DNA of 45,855 nucleotides from Clostridia bacterium (GTDB lineage: Bacteria; Bacillota; Clostridia; Oscillospirales; CAG-272): positions 1 through 45,855 of the forward strand of contig JAFTKN010000006.1 of assembly GCA_017453255.1 (NCBI GenBank), read 5' to 3'. The position numbers were made by a program, and so were the translations under genes. Below are positions 16,682 through 26,353 of this stretch, piece by piece. The notes beneath the pieces were generated by a model. That model worked only from the letters and a program-made list of their open reading frames with translations. It did no database searches and was not told the DNA's origin. The stretch's first letter is position 1, and each line of letters begins with the position of its first letter.

Positions 16682-17164
16682 TTATTTCTTTGTTCTTTCA
16701 AATGAAAGGATTGTTGCATCCTTTTCGCCTGCAGGAGTTACAATTGTAACCTTATCTCCCTTTTTGTGTCCAATTAATGCTCTACCTATTGGAGAATGGT
16801 CGGAAATCTTTTTATTAAGTGGGTCAACCTCGTTTGAGCCTACAAGATAATAAGTAACCTCTTTGCCGTCCTTATATTTAATCTTTACTGTTGAGCCGAT
16901 GTTGACGATATTCTTGTTAGCGTCCTCCTCGCTCATTACCTCACCATTTTTGATAAGGTATTCAAGCTCTAAAATACGGCTTTCAACCTTAGCCTGCTGA
17001 TCCTTTGCCTCATCATACTCACTGTTTTCTGACAAGTCACCGAAGGCTCTTGCCTCCTTAAGCATTTCCTTAACCTCAGCACGTCTTGTTGTTTTTAAAT
17101 ATTCAAGCTCATCAATTAATTTTTGAAAGCCTTCTTTAGTATATTTTGTCTTCTGATCTGCCAT
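16682..17164 (-). CDS. greA: Transcription elongation factor GreA
   Basis: A 160-residue protein. The N-terminal antiparallel coiled coil (about 1-75) carries the acidic tip residues in ARAFGDLSENSEYDEAKD. The C-terminal FKBP-like domain contains DHSPIGRALIGHKKGDKVTI. It binds the RNA polymerase secondary channel and stimulates cleavage of backtracked transcripts. Length is standard. It sits 14 bp ahead of lysS and 20 bp after the S41 protease gene, in one apparent transcription unit. Confidence 0.97.
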   Translation of the reverse strand: MADQKTKYTKEGFQKLIDELEYLKTTRRAEVKEMLKEARAFGDLSENSEYDEAKDQQAKVESRILELEYLIKNGEVMSEEDANKNIVNIGSTVKIKYKDGKEVTYYLVGSNEVDPLNKKISDHSPIGRALIGHKKGDKVTIVTPAGEKDATILSFERTKK

Positions 17165-17184
17165 CTTTAATTTCCAAACCTTTC

Positions 17185-18468
17185 TTATTTTTTACCCTTT
17201 AAATAATCACAAGCAGCCTGCAACTGATTATCCTCTTGGTCTGTTATTTCAAAATAATTTTTCTGTGTCATTTCCTCTGTCGGCATAATCTCTATATCAG
17301 GTATTAAGCCAACACCGTCATAATTAGGCGATTTTGGTGGTGAATACAGGTATGTTGTAAATCTTAAGCCTGTTCCATCATCCATCATAAATATGGTTTG
17401 CATTGAGCCCTTACCATAGCTTTTTGTTCCTACCAATTTCGCCTTTTCATAGTCCCTTAGAGCACATGAAAATAGCTCAGCTGCACTTGCAGTATATTCG
17501 TCTGTCAAAACTGCCATTGGCATTTCGATACAGCTTGCACCTGATGTATATTTCTCAATTACCGTTCCGTTTTTGTCGGTAACATATACAATATCACCCT
17601 CGGGCAACAGATAGTCAAGCACCTCAACAACAGAGTCAAGTGTTCCACCCGTGTTTCCTCTCATATCGAAAACAACAGATGTGCATCCCTCACTAATTAA
17701 AGTATTAAGTGCATTTTTAAACTGCTCAGGCATTGTCTCATTAAATTCAAGAACACGAATAACTCCTATGGAATTATCAAGCTCATATTTGTGATAATAT
17801 ACAGTTTCTGTAACGAATTTTTTACGTGTAGCTGTTACTGTAACCCTCTCGCTATCACGCAAAACAGTAATTTCAACCTGTGTGCCCTCCTTACCTGCTA
17901 CTAAATTTAGTGCAGAATAATAGCCAACCTCCGTTACGCTTTGACCGTCGATTTCAACAATGATATCTCCAGCCTTAAGCCCTGCCTCTTGTGCAGGAGA
18001 ATCCTTCATTACTGTTAAAATTTTTATACAGCGTGTTTCTGTATCCATATTTACATAGATACCAACACCAACAGTTTCACCCTGTGTAGAGTTCATTATC
18101 GACTGAAAGTCGTTTGCTGTGTAAAATTCGCCATGCATATCGCCTGCACCTGCAATATAGCCATTTGCTACGTAATAAAGAAGCTCCTCATTATCAAGCT
18201 CATCTGCCTTTACGTAGTGCTGTCTATAATACATATCTATTTCAGCAAGCTTTAAATACATTTCGTAATTTCTCTGGCTCTCGGGTAAGCTTTGGTACAT
18301 TTCATAAATTGATTGAAATACCCCAATATCCTCATTTTGCTTTTGCAAATCAGCAATTTGAATACTGTTGATTGTAAGCATTATTACTATTGTTAAAACA
18401 AGGGTTACAATTGAGCTTAATACGCTTATACCGATTACCGCTTTTGTGCTATGCTTATTATTTTCCAT
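17185..18468 (-). CDS. S41-family C-terminal processing protease (CtpA-like)
   Basis: A 427-residue membrane-anchored serine protease. One N-terminal membrane segment (about 11-33) holds the rest outside the cell. A PDZ domain lies at about 120-205 (MKDSPAQEAGLKAGDIIVEIDGQ). The S41 fold carries a catalytic Ser near 326 in TASAAELFS and Lys near 350 in YGKGSMQ, the expected 24-25 residues apart. FDMRGNTGG is the usual substrate-groove strand. Proteins of this type trim or degrade extracytoplasmic substrates and can feed regulated proteolysis. A GAGG ribosome binding site precedes the ATG. Its substrate is not indicated by neighbours. Confidence 0.92.
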   Translation of the reverse strand: MENNKHSTKAVIGISVLSSIVTLVLTIVIMLTINSIQIADLQKQNEDIGVFQSIYEMYQSLPESQRNYEMYLKLAEIDMYYRQHYVKADELDNEELLYYVANGYIAGAGDMHGEFYTANDFQSIMNSTQGETVGVGIYVNMDTETRCIKILTVMKDSPAQEAGLKAGDIIVEIDGQSVTEVGYYSALNLVAGKEGTQVEITVLRDSERVTVTATRKKFVTETVYYHKYELDNSIGVIRVLEFNETMPEQFKNALNTLISEGCTSVVFDMRGNTGGTLDSVVEVLDYLLPEGDIVYVTDKNGTVIEKYTSGASCIEMPMAVLTDEYTASAAELFSCALRDYEKAKLVGTKSYGKGSMQTIFMMDDGTGLRFTTYLYSPPKSPNYDGVGLIPDIEIMPTEEMTQKNYFEITDQEDNQLQAACDYLKGKK

Positions 18469-18511
18469 TTTTTCCTCTTTTGTATTTTATTTTTCACGAG
18501 GAAGTCTATTA

Positions 18512-19597
18512 TTAGAACTTAACAGGCTTTGATGTCAAGTAGCGCTTAACCATAAGCGCAACCTTAAATGTGATTGCGTGGTCAAACTGACGAAGGTCAA
18601 GGCCAGTTAGCTTTCTTATCTTTTCAAGTCTATATACAAGTGTATTTCTGTGAACAAATAGCTTTCTTGATGTTTCTGACACGTTTAGGTTGTTGTCAAA
18701 GAATACCTGTATTGTTTGAAGTGTTTCCTTATCAAGTGTATCAAGTGAGCCGTGCTTAAATACCTCACTTAAGAACATTTCACAAAGTGTTGTTGGAAGC
18801 TGATAAATCAAACGACCAATACCGAGATTTTCATAGCTGATAATCTCCTTTTCGTTTTCAAATACCTTACCAACCTCAATAGCAATTTGTGACTCCTTAT
18901 ATGAGCGTGCAAGGTCCTTAATATTTTCTACAATAGTACCGATACCGATACCAACCTTGCAGTAAAATTCTGAGCTTACTGTATCAGCAATGCCCTGTGC
19001 AATTTGCTCAACGCTACCTGCATGAGCATCAGTCTCAAGTCCCTTAACTATTACTATGTCCTGCTCACCTGTGCTAATTACAAAATCCTTAGATTTATCT
19101 GGGAAAAGATTTTGAATTATGTCAAATGGCAAAAGCTCTGTTCTTGTATAGAATCTTACCAAAAGAACAGCTCTTGGCTCATTTCCATCAAAATGAAGCT
19201 CCTTACTCTTTGCATAGATATCACTTGGTAAAATATTATCCATAATGATATTTTTAATAAATGAGCTCTTATCACACTTTTCATCATAATAGCTCTTGAT
19301 ATTAGCAAGAGTGATTGAAAGTATTAAGGCATATTTTTCTGCAGTTTTGTCAGCACCCTCTACAAACACCATAAACTCTGGCTTTGCTCCTGTGCCAATG
19401 TGCTGGTAGGTAAAGCCCTCAACAACCATTTTATCAGTTGTGTATGACATTTCCTCCTTAGCCTTTGCTCTCGCAGTTCCTATTTGAGAAAGCTCACTAC
19501 ATGCGATAACGAAGCCACCGTCGTCTATAACTCCGATAACACGGTCAACCGCATCGTGCATTTGATGAATAACGCCTTGGAATAATCTGTTTGACAT
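18512..19597 (-). CDS. PucR/CdaR-type transcriptional regulator
   Basis: A 361-residue regulator. The start is placed at 19597 because a GGAGG ribosome binding site lies 8 nt before that ATG; an upstream in-frame ATG at 19633 has none. An N-terminal putative sugar-diacid recognition domain (about 1-130) and a GGDEF-like middle region precede a C-terminal HTH_30 helix-turn-helix (LNVSETSRKLFVHRNTLVYR then LEKIRKLTGLDLR, about 300-340). Homologues respond to sugar diacids, purines or amino acids. It has a promoter of its own. Nearby glycan genes include galacturonate release, which makes sugar acids plausible ligands, but they lie 5 kb away, so this is only a suggestion. Confidence 0.88.
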   Translation of the reverse strand: MSNRLFQGVIHQMHDAVDRVIGVIDDGGFVIACSELSQIGTARAKAKEEMSYTTDKMVVEGFTYQHIGTGAKPEFMVFVEGADKTAEKYALILSITLANIKSYYDEKCDKSSFIKNIIMDNILPSDIYAKSKELHFDGNEPRAVLLVRFYTRTELLPFDIIQNLFPDKSKDFVISTGEQDIVIVKGLETDAHAGSVEQIAQGIADTVSSEFYCKVGIGIGTIVENIKDLARSYKESQIAIEVGKVFENEKEIISYENLGIGRLIYQLPTTLCEMFLSEVFKHGSLDTLDKETLQTIQVFFDNNLNVSETSRKLFVHRNTLVYRLEKIRKLTGLDLRQFDHAITFKVALMVKRYLTSKPVKF

Positions 19598-19653
19598 AAT
19601 TTTTCCTCCGAACATAATCGTCTTTTTGTGCAAGTTGTGTACTTGGTATATCT

Positions 19654-19682
19654 ATATTACACTATAATCACAAAAAAATCAA
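19654..19682 (-). promoter_or_regulatory. Promoter of the PucR/CdaR-type regulator unit
   Basis: Minus strand TTGATT (19677-19682), 17-bp spacer, TAATAT (19654-19659). It is placed to transcribe the regulator and probably the S41 protease, greA and lysS after it. Confidence 0.7.
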
Positions 19683-19741
19683 TAGGTTTTTATACAAATT
19701 TTTGTGAATTTTGCCATTTTTGTTGTTAAAATGCCCAAAAA

Positions 19742-20488
19742 TCAAAGCTCATTTTCGTACACAATGCACGCAAGGGCGAAGCTTGATGCAGTTTCACAAC
19801 GGAGTATTCTTTTTCCAAGTCCGACGCTTCTAATTCCTGAATTAGTTATTCTCTCTGCTTCATTTATACTAAAGCCACCCTCACTGCCTACAATTATAGC
19901 AATTTTGCTACCATTAAAGCATTTTAATGCGTCCTTTATTGTTTTTCCGTCCTCTGCCTCATAGCAGAATAGTGGAAGGTCACATTTTTTTGCATCCTCT
20001 ATCATTTGCTCAAAGGTCAAAATGCTTTCAATTTTGGGAATTATTCCTCGTCCGCATTGCTTTGATGCACTTTCTGAAATTTTTTGCCATCTATCGAGCT
20101 TTTTATTTTCGTCCTTCTTATCTATTTTAACGATACATCTTTCCGATTTAAAGGGAACAATTTTAGTAGCACCACATTCTACAGCCTTTTGAATTATTGT
20201 TTCCATTTTATCGCTTTTGGGAAGTGCCTGATAAAGAATAACCTCATATTTTGGCTCGGTATCGGATACGCTTTCACTTTCAACTATTGCAATAATCTCT
20301 TTATCCTCAATAAATTTAGAAAGAGTGCAATTATATACGGTTTTTTGAGAGTCAACCGCTTCAATTTTCTCTCCCTGCGCCATACGCAAGGCTCTTGCTA
20401 TATGATGAGCATCATCACCTAAAATATGAATGACCTTTACTCCGTCATTAATCTCTATTTGCTCACTCGAAATAAAAAATCTTGGCAT
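19742..20488 (-). CDS. rsmE: 16S rRNA (uracil-1498-N3)-methyltransferase RsmE
   Basis: A 248-residue SPOUT-class methyltransferase. An N-terminal PUA-like domain (about 1-70, with GDDAHHIARALRM) is followed by the knotted domain with YQALPKSDKMETIIQKAVECGATKI and the SAM-binding knot GSEGGFSINEAE and LGKRILRCETA. It modifies U1498 of 16S rRNA. rsmE next to prmA after the dnaK operon is a classic Firmicutes order. Here a terminator (20562-20588) and a promoter separate rsmE from prmA. Confidence 0.95.
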   Translation of the reverse strand: MPRFFISSEQIEINDGVKVIHILGDDAHHIARALRMAQGEKIEAVDSQKTVYNCTLSKFIEDKEIIAIVESESVSDTEPKYEVILYQALPKSDKMETIIQKAVECGATKIVPFKSERCIVKIDKKDENKKLDRWQKISESASKQCGRGIIPKIESILTFEQMIEDAKKCDLPLFCYEAEDGKTIKDALKCFNGSKIAIIVGSEGGFSINEAERITNSGIRSVGLGKRILRCETASSFALACIVYENEL

Positions 20489-20523
20489 AAGCTATGCTCC
20501 TTTAATTCCTTCATTATTATTTA

Positions 20524-20552
20524 ATAGTAGCATTTATATTTTTGTTTGTCAA
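20524..20552 (-). promoter_or_regulatory. Promoter of rsmE
   Basis: Minus strand TTGACA (20547-20552), 17-bp spacer, TACTAT (20524-20529), with an AAAGGAGC ribosome binding site before the start codon at 20488. Confidence 0.7.
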
Positions 20553-20561
20553 GTAAGAAGC

Positions 20562-20588
20562 AAAAATGCGACACGAGGTCGCATTTTT
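20562..20588 (-). terminator. Terminator of the hrcA-grpE-dnaK-dnaJ-prmA operon
   Basis: AAAAATGCGAC (20562-20572) pairs with GTCGCATTTTT (20578-20588) around a 5-nt loop, 11 bp after the prmA stop. The T-tract lies within the stem arms. Confidence 0.85.
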
Positions 20589-20599
20589 AATATTTACGA

Positions 20600-21526
20600 T
20601 TATGCAAGCTTCAGTGAGATTGCGCACCATCCGTTTTCGTGGATTTCCTCAATGATTTTAAAGGAATTTTCCTTGATAGATTTATACACGTCCTCGCATC
20701 TTTCGTCGATTATACCTGAAATTACAAGGGTTGTATCCTTGTGCATAAAATTACCAATGTCTGGTAACATTCTAATTATAATATCGGCTACTATGTTAGC
20801 TGTTATTACGTCATATTTGCCTGCCTTTACGCCCTTTAATAAGTCGCTTACATCACATTCTATGTTAGTTACATCATTATCCTTTATGTTTTCCTTAGCT
20901 ACCTTTACAGCTACTGGGTCTATATCATAAGCATAGCACTCCTTAGCTCCGAGCTTTGATGCACAAATAGCTAAGATACCACTTCCACAGCCAACGTCAA
21001 GCATTTTGCTTTCGCTATTTACATATTTTTCAAGCAAGGTTGCACAAAGACGTGTAGTTTCGTGAGTTCCTGTTCCAAATGCCATACCAGGGTCCATTTT
21101 AACAATAATTTCTCCCTCTTGTATATCGTACCTTTCCCACATTGGAACTACAACTAATTTTTCACCAATTTTAATTGGCTTATAATATTGCTTCCATGAG
21201 TCTGCCCAATCCTCTTCACAAAGAGAAATTACATCAAGGGTAGTTTCAAAATCAGCCTCACCAAGAAGCTCCGATAAAACACCTAAGCATTCCTCAATAG
21301 GTGTGCTTGCTGGTACATATGCAGATACTGATGCTACTGTTCTGTCTGCGTTTAAAACGCTTTCGTCAATCAAATCACCATAAACTCCATCAAGAATTCT
21401 ATCCTCTATGTCAGAATAATCCTCTATTTGAAGGCTATTTGATATCATACTCATAATTGCTATAAGCTTATCAAGGTTTTCAACCTTAGTTGTAAGCTTA
21501 ACCTGCACCCACTTATTATCTTCCAT
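20600..21526 (-). CDS. prmA: Ribosomal protein L11 methyltransferase PrmA
   Basis: A 308-residue SAM-dependent enzyme that methylates ribosomal protein L11. An N-terminal substrate-recognition domain (about 1-110) precedes DPGMAFGTGTHETT (about 145-158) and the SAM motif LDVGCGSGILA (about 176-186). NIVADII marks the target site. It starts 8 bp after dnaJ, and the operon terminator follows. Confidence 0.95.
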   Translation of the reverse strand: MEDNKWVQVKLTTKVENLDKLIAIMSMISNSLQIEDYSDIEDRILDGVYGDLIDESVLNADRTVASVSAYVPASTPIEECLGVLSELLGEADFETTLDVISLCEEDWADSWKQYYKPIKIGEKLVVVPMWERYDIQEGEIIVKMDPGMAFGTGTHETTRLCATLLEKYVNSESKMLDVGCGSGILAICASKLGAKECYAYDIDPVAVKVAKENIKDNDVTNIECDVSDLLKGVKAGKYDVITANIVADIIIRMLPDIGNFMHKDTTLVISGIIDERCEDVYKSIKENSFKIIEEIHENGWCAISLKLA

Positions 21527-21534
21527 ATTTTTAC

Positions 21535-22668
21535 CTATTTCTTAAATTTCTTAAAAAAGCCTGTTTTTTTAGATAAATTCTTCTCGCCACAGCTTTCTGC
21601 AAAGGCACGGAGAAGCTTTTTCTGCTCATCGCTTAGATTCTTAGGTGTTTCGATAACAACGGTAACATATAAATTACCCTTGCCACGTGAATTTAAGGAG
21701 GTTATTCCCTTTTGTCTAATTGTAAATACTGTGCCAGTTTGTGTTCCCTCAGGCATGTCATATTCCATCTCACCCTCTAAGGTTGGAATTTTGATTTTTG
21801 CACCTAAGGTAGCCTCTGAAAACGTTACAGGAACCTCACAGTAAATATCAAAGCCATCTCTTTCAAAAATTTGATGCTCTCTTACAGATACCTGAATGAT
21901 AAGGTCACCAGGCATACCACCATTTCTGCCCTCGTGTCCCTGTCCTCTTAAGGCTATTCTCTGTCCATCATCAATTCCTGCTGGTATTGTTACCTCTAAT
22001 TTCTTTGTAATCTTAACAAGTCCCTTACCACGACAATTTGAGCAAGGCTTTTTAATAATCTTACCTGTTCCGTTACATTCAGGACAAGGGCTACTTGATT
22101 GCATCATGCCAAGGACAGTTCTTTGCTGTACTCGAATAGTACCTGTTCCATTACACCTTGAGCATCTTTCAACGCTTGTTCCCTTTTCTGCTCCTGTGCC
22201 TGAGCAGTCAGAGCATTTCTGAATTTTACCAAAGCTAATTTCCTTCTTACAGCCAAAAACTGCCTCCTCAAAGGACAAGCTAACTCTTACAAGAATGTCG
22301 TCACCGTCAATTGGTCCATTTGCTCTGCTTGAACGTGAGCCACCACCAAAAATAGACGAAAAAATGTCGCCCATATCAAAGCCCTCGAAGCCTCCACCAC
22401 CGAAGCCTCCGAAGCCACCATATCCTCCTGCTCCTCCTTGCTCAAAGGCAGAATGACCGAACTGGTCATACTGTGCTCTTTTTTGCTCGTCGGATAATAC
22501 GCCATATGCCTCGTTTACTTCCTTGAACTTCTTTTCAGCCTCACTATCTCCTGGATTCATATCTGGGTGATATTTTTTAGCCATTTGACGATATGCTTTT
22601 TTTATTTCGTCCTGATTTGCGCTTTTGTTTACGCCAAGGACCTCATAATAATCCTGTTTATCTGCCAT
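21535..22668 (-). CDS. dnaJ: Chaperone DnaJ
   Basis: A 377-residue type I J-protein that stimulates the DnaK ATPase. The J domain (about 1-70) contains the HPD motif in [12 protein letters not shown] Gly/Phe-rich linker (about 75-115) follows. Four CxxCxGxG zinc repeats ([32 protein letters not shown]) lie at about 140-210. The C-terminal peptide-binding domains complete it. Length is standard. It lies 58 bp after dnaK with a strong hairpin in that gap. Confidence 0.97.
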   Translation of the reverse strand: MADKQDYYEVLGVNKSANQDEIKKAYRQMAKKYHPDMNPGDSEAEKKFKEVNEAYGVLSDEQKRAQYDQFGHSAFEQGGAGGYGGFGGFGGGGFEGFDMGDIFSSIFGGGSRSSRANGPIDGDDILVRVSLSFEEAVFGCKKEISFGKIQKCSDCSGTGAEKGTSVERCSRCNGTGTIRVQQRTVLGMMQSSSPCPECNGTGKIIKKPCSNCRGKGLVKITKKLEVTIPAGIDDGQRIALRGQGHEGRNGGMPGDLIIQVSVREHQIFERDGFDIYCEVPVTFSEATLGAKIKIPTLEGEMEYDMPEGTQTGTVFTIRQKGITSLNSRGKGNLYVTVVIETPKNLSDEQKKLLRAFAESCGEKNLSKKTGFFKKFKK

Positions 22669-22693
22669 AATGTCACCTTTTTAAAGCTCCAAT

Positions 22694-22719
22694 AGGACTG
22701 CCGAAAAATCGGCAGTCCT
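22694..22719 (-). other. Intercistronic hairpin between dnaK and dnaJ
   Basis: An 11-bp perfect stem (AGGACTGCCGA with TCGGCAGTCCT) and AAAA loop sits between the dnaK stop (22727) and dnaJ start (22668). No T-run follows on the minus strand, so it is not a normal terminator. It may stabilise the dnaK message or partly reduce dnaJ expression. Confidence 0.7.
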
Positions 22720-22726
22720 TCGGGTT

Positions 22727-24553
22727 TTAGTTATTTGTTTTGTCCTCAAAATCAGCGTCGTAGTATGTGCCATCTGCACCCTGTGCGCCACTCTGATTAG
22801 CATTTGGATCAGCCTGTGCGCCTGCATCCTTATAAAGCTTTTCGCTTACTGCATAGAAGGATTTCTCAAGAGCCTCCATATCAGCCTTTATAGCCTCTGT
22901 TGTGCCTGTCTTGATTGTTTCCTTGAGCTTATCAATATTAGCTTGAATGTCGCTCTTTTCACTTTCTGTAACCTTGTCACCAAGCTCACCAAGTGTCTTT
23001 TCACATTGGAATACAAGGCTTTCAGCATGGTTCTTTGTTTCGATTGCTTCCTTAGCCTTCTTATCCTCCTCAGCAAACTTTGCAGCCTCGTTTACAGCTC
23101 TTTCAATATCCTCCTCAGTCATATTTGTTGATGAGGTGATTGTAATGTGCTGTTCCTTACCTGTGCCCTTATCCTTTGCGCTTACATTTACGATACCATT
23201 TGCGTCAATATCAAATGTAACCTCAATTTGTGGAACGCCACGTGGAGCTGGAGCAATTCCGTCAAGGGAGAACATACCAAGGGTCTTATTACCACTTGCC
23301 ATTTCTCTCTCACCCTGTAATACGTGAATTTGAACAGAGGTCTGACCATCTGCAGCTGTTGAGAATACCTGTGATTTCTTTACAGGAATTGTTGTATTTC
23401 TATCAATAATCTTTGTGCAGATACCACCAAGTGTTTCGATACCAAGTGAAAGTGGAGTTACGTCAAGCAAAAGAAGGTCCTTAACATCTCCACCAAGTAC
23501 ACCACCCTGAATTGCAGCACCGATAGCTACGCACTCGTCTGGGTTAATGCCCTTGAATGGGTCCTTGCCGATAAACTTCTTAAGAGCCTCTTGAACTGCT
23601 GGAATTCTTGATGAACCACCAACTAAGATAACCTTATCAATTTGGCTTGCTGTAAGTCCTGCATCGCTCAATGCCTGTCTTGTAGGAAGCATTGTCTTTT
23701 CTACCAAGTCAGCTGTAAGCTCATCAAACTTAGCTCTTGTAAGAGTAGCATCGAAGTGCTTAGGACCTGTTTGGTCAGCAGTAATAAATGGTAGGTTAAT
23801 ATTTGATGAGGTCACACCTGAAAGCTCAATCTTTGCCTTTTCAGCAGCCTCCTTAAGTCTTTGAAGCGCCATTTTGTCTTGACGAAGGTCAATTCCGTTT
23901 TCAGCCTTGAACTGCTCAGCAATCCAGTTGATAATTCTTTCGTCAAAGTCGTCACCACCTAAGCGGTTATTACCTGCTGTTGCCTTAACATCAAATACGC
24001 CGTCAGAGATTTCAAGAATAGATACGTCGAAGGTACCACCACCAAGGTCAAATACCATAACCTTCTGGTCCTCCTCCTTATCCATACCAAATGCTAAAGC
24101 TGCAGCTGTTGGCTCGTTGATAATTCTCTTTACCTCTAAGCCAGCAATCTTACCTGCGTCCTTTGTTGCCTGTCTTTGAGCATCGCTAAAGTATGCAGGA
24201 ACTGTAATAACAGCCTCTGTTACTGTTGTGCCAAGATATGCCTCAGCATCTGCCTTTAGCTTTTGCAAAATCATTGCAGAAATTTCTTGTGGAGTAAATG
24301 ACTTATCGTCAATCTTTACCTTGTAGTTTGAGCCCATTTCTCTCTTGATTGAGCTAACTGTTTTATCAGGGTTTGTAATAGCCTGACGCTTTGCAACCTG
24401 ACCTACAAGTCTTTCTCCTGTCTTAGTAAATGCTACAACTGATGGAGTTGTTCTCGCTCCCTCTGGATTTGGTATTACGACAGGCTCACCACCCTCGAAT
24501 ACTGCTACACATGAATTTGTTGTACCTAAGTCAATTCCAATAATCTTTCCCAT
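22727..24553 (-). CDS. dnaK: Chaperone DnaK (Hsp70)
   Basis: A 608-residue Hsp70. The N-terminal ATPase domain begins with [14 protein letters not shown] and includes [14 protein letters not shown] and [11 protein letters not shown]. The substrate-binding domain and helical lid follow, with an Asn/Gln/Gly-rich tail. Length is typical for Gram-positive DnaK, which lacks the 24-residue insert of proteobacterial forms. A GGAGG ribosome binding site lies before the ATG. It belongs to the HrcA-controlled operon and works with the GrpE and DnaJ encoded either side. Confidence 0.98.
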   Translation of the reverse strand: MGKIIGIDLGTTNSCVAVFEGGEPVVIPNPEGARTTPSVVAFTKTGERLVGQVAKRQAITNPDKTVSSIKREMGSNYKVKIDDKSFTPQEISAMILQKLKADAEAYLGTTVTEAVITVPAYFSDAQRQATKDAGKIAGLEVKRIINEPTAAALAFGMDKEEDQKVMVFDLGGGTFDVSILEISDGVFDVKATAGNNRLGGDDFDERIINWIAEQFKAENGIDLRQDKMALQRLKEAAEKAKIELSGVTSSNINLPFITADQTGPKHFDATLTRAKFDELTADLVEKTMLPTRQALSDAGLTASQIDKVILVGGSSRIPAVQEALKKFIGKDPFKGINPDECVAIGAAIQGGVLGGDVKDLLLLDVTPLSLGIETLGGICTKIIDRNTTIPVKKSQVFSTAADGQTSVQIHVLQGEREMASGNKTLGMFSLDGIAPAPRGVPQIEVTFDIDANGIVNVSAKDKGTGKEQHITITSSTNMTEEDIERAVNEAAKFAEEDKKAKEAIETKNHAESLVFQCEKTLGELGDKVTESEKSDIQANIDKLKETIKTGTTEAIKADMEALEKSFYAVSEKLYKDAGAQADPNANQSGAQGADGTYYDADFEDKTNN

Positions 24554-24595
24554 AATAAATAATCCTCCGTTTATTTAAGTTAATTTTTTTCTAAT

Positions 24596-25114
24596 TTAAT
24601 TTGCGACCTTTACCATCGCATAGCGGATTACCCTCTCACCAAGGATATATCCCTTTTGGAAAACCTCAACAATTTCACCCTCACCAAGATTTTCATCATC
24701 TATATGCATTACAGCATTATGAAGATTTGGGTCAAAGGTTTTTGTTTCGATTTCCTTAACGCCCATTTTTTCAAGCGTTTGGTGAACTCCACTTACAATC
24801 AAGTTAAGCCCCTCTAAGAAGCTTTTCTCACATTCAAGTGTTGTAATTCTTTCAATATTATCTATAATAGGCAATATGTTTGTAACTGCATCTGCATATG
24901 CCTCTGAATAGATGCTGTCTCTTTCCTTTAAGGTTCTTTTACGGAAATTATCGTACTCTGCTAAAACTCTTAAATATTTATCGTAAGAGTCAGCATATTT
25001 TTCCTCAAGCTCCTTAATTTTTTGCTCACAAGGATTTTCTGTTACTTCCTCATTTTCGCTTATATTCTCGTTAATTTCTTCGTTTACTTCCTTGTTAATT
25101 TCCTTATTGCTCAT
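24596..25114 (-). CDS. grpE: Nucleotide exchange factor GrpE
   Basis: A GrpE protein of 172 residues if started at 25114. An in-frame ATG further upstream at 25150 would add 12 residues and overlap hrcA by 47 bp. The inner ATG has an AGAAGG ribosome binding site and gives the usual acidic N-terminus, so I prefer it; it still overlaps the hrcA end by 11 bp. An acidic tail leads into a long dimerising helix (QKIKELEEKYADSYDKYLRV, then LAEYDNFRKRT), then the family signature LEKMGVKEIETKTFDPNLHN and a beta domain. It releases ADP from DnaK. Confidence 0.93.
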   Translation of the reverse strand: MSNKEINKEVNEEINENISENEEVTENPCEQKIKELEEKYADSYDKYLRVLAEYDNFRKRTLKERDSIYSEAYADAVTNILPIIDNIERITTLECEKSFLEGLNLIVSGVHQTLEKMGVKEIETKTFDPNLHNAVMHIDDENLGEGEIVEVFQKGYILGERVIRYAMVKVAN

Positions 25115-26213
25115 CTTCGCCTTCTCTTTCTTTACCACTCGGTAATGCAAGGTCGGTCAAATGGCTAATCTCCTCAGAAAGCTGGTCAATGGTTGATAAA
25201 ACCTTTGAGTAGTCCATTCTGCAAGGACCGATAATTCCGATTGCACCGATTGTCTTACCGTTTAGCTTTAGATTTTTGTATATCAAGGTTGAATCATCCA
25301 TAATCTTTACCATATTTTCACTACCAATAAAGATTTTGGTTTCATCATCACTTTGGTCGATTGTGCTAACAGCTCTTATAATATCTTCCTTATTTTCTAT
25401 AGTTGATATCATTTTTTGTAGCTTATCAAGATTTTTATATTCTGGATATTCAAGTAGCCTGTTTACGCCCTCAAACTTAATTTCCGAGCCCATTTCATTC
25501 ATTGTTTCATAAATGCTCTTTATAGTAACAGAAACAAGCTCTGCACAAAGCTTTGCATCCTTTTTGCTAAGAGCCTCAAGAGAGGATTCCATATCCATAA
25601 TTACCGATATATTGATATCGTTTATAGAGAGGTTTGCAAGGCTATTATTAAGAACTATTGAAAGATTGCTAATTATTTCGCTATCAATATCAAATTGTGT
25701 TTTTATATTTCTTGTTTTTACAGAATCAACACCACTTGCTATCATTATTATTAAATAGGAGCGAGAATCCAAATAAACCGCCTCGTACCTTCTAATAGTA
25801 ATGCTTGATGGTCTCGGTCTTAAGGAAAGTGCTGTATAATTGGTCATAGCTGACGCAACCTTTGTTGCGTTTTCAAGAATCTTATCAATTTCCGACATTT
25901 TTACAGATAGCATCTTTTTAAGCTCAGATGCCTCTCTGTTTTTAGAGTCGTATTGAGAAACAAGAGTATCTACATAAAACCTATATCCAAGCTCAGATGG
26001 GATTCTACCAGCAGAGGTATGTGGCTGTTCAAGATATCCAAGGCCTTCAAGCTCAGCCATTTCGTTTCTAATTGTCGCTGACGAATATGGTATGCTTGCC
26101 TCTTGCATAAGATACTTAGAGCCAACAGGCTCACCAAGCTTAATATGTGCCTCTACTATTTCCTTTAATATTAGCTTTTTTCTATCGCTAAGCTCAAAGC
26201 TTTCGTAGCTCAT
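25104..26213 (-). CDS. hrcA: Heat-inducible transcription repressor HrcA
   Basis: A 369-residue repressor that binds CIRCE operators and depends on GroEL for activity. The N-terminal winged helix (about 1-80) includes SSATIRNEMAELEGLGYLEQ and the SAGRIPSELGYRFYVD signature. GAF-like and inserted dimerisation regions make up the rest. A GGAGG ribosome binding site and a CIRCE-overlapped promoter lie upstream, so it is autoregulated. It is the first gene of hrcA-grpE-dnaK-dnaJ-prmA. Confidence 0.97.
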   Translation of the reverse strand: MSYESFELSDRKKLILKEIVEAHIKLGEPVGSKYLMQEASIPYSSATIRNEMAELEGLGYLEQPHTSAGRIPSELGYRFYVDTLVSQYDSKNREASELKKMLSVKMSEIDKILENATKVASAMTNYTALSLRPRPSSITIRRYEAVYLDSRSYLIIMIASGVDSVKTRNIKTQFDIDSEIISNLSIVLNNSLANLSINDINISVIMDMESSLEALSKKDAKLCAELVSVTIKSIYETMNEMGSEIKFEGVNRLLEYPEYKNLDKLQKMISTIENKEDIIRAVSTIDQSDDETKIFIGSENMVKIMDDSTLIYKNLKLNGKTIGAIGIIGPCRMDYSKVLSTIDQLSEEISHLTDLALPSGKEREGEDEQ

Positions 26214-26230
26214 ACGCCCCTCCTTTCATT

Positions 26231-26257
26231 TTAGCACTCTTTTGTTTTGATTGCTAA
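26231..26257. promoter_or_regulatory. CIRCE element 1 (HrcA operator)
   Basis: TTAGCACTC, 9-bp spacer, GATTGCTAA: one base from the perfect inverted repeat. It begins 11 bp downstream of the -10 box, over the predicted transcription start, the expected site for HrcA repression. Confidence 0.95.
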
Positions 26258-26268
26258 ACTCTACGAAT

Positions 26269-26297
26269 AATATACCACTTTGTTTTTAGTTTGTCAA
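26269..26297 (-). promoter_or_regulatory. Promoter of the hrcA operon
   Basis: Minus strand TTGACA (26292-26297), 17-bp spacer, TATATT (26269-26274). The predicted start falls in or just before CIRCE element 1. Confidence 0.9.
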
Positions 26298-26326
26298 TAG
26301 GTTTTTGTGAAAATTTTGTGATTTTT

Positions 26327-26353
26327 TTAGCAATCTTTTGTGTTGAGTGCTGA
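26327..26353. promoter_or_regulatory. CIRCE-like element 2
   Basis: TTAGCAATC, 9-bp spacer, GAGTGCTGA: two bases from perfect symmetry of the consensus. It lies 30 bp upstream of the hrcA -35 box. I see no good promoter of its own. Confidence 0.8.

Noticed and set aside
19598..19633. Longer N-terminus for the PucR/CdaR-type regulator from the ATG at 19633
   Set aside because: That ATG has no ribosome binding site, while GGAGG lies at the right distance before the ATG at 19597.
20430..20930. 166-codon plus-strand frame across rsmE/prmA
   Set aside because: It crosses a promoter, a terminator and two clear genes on the minus strand; a shadow frame.
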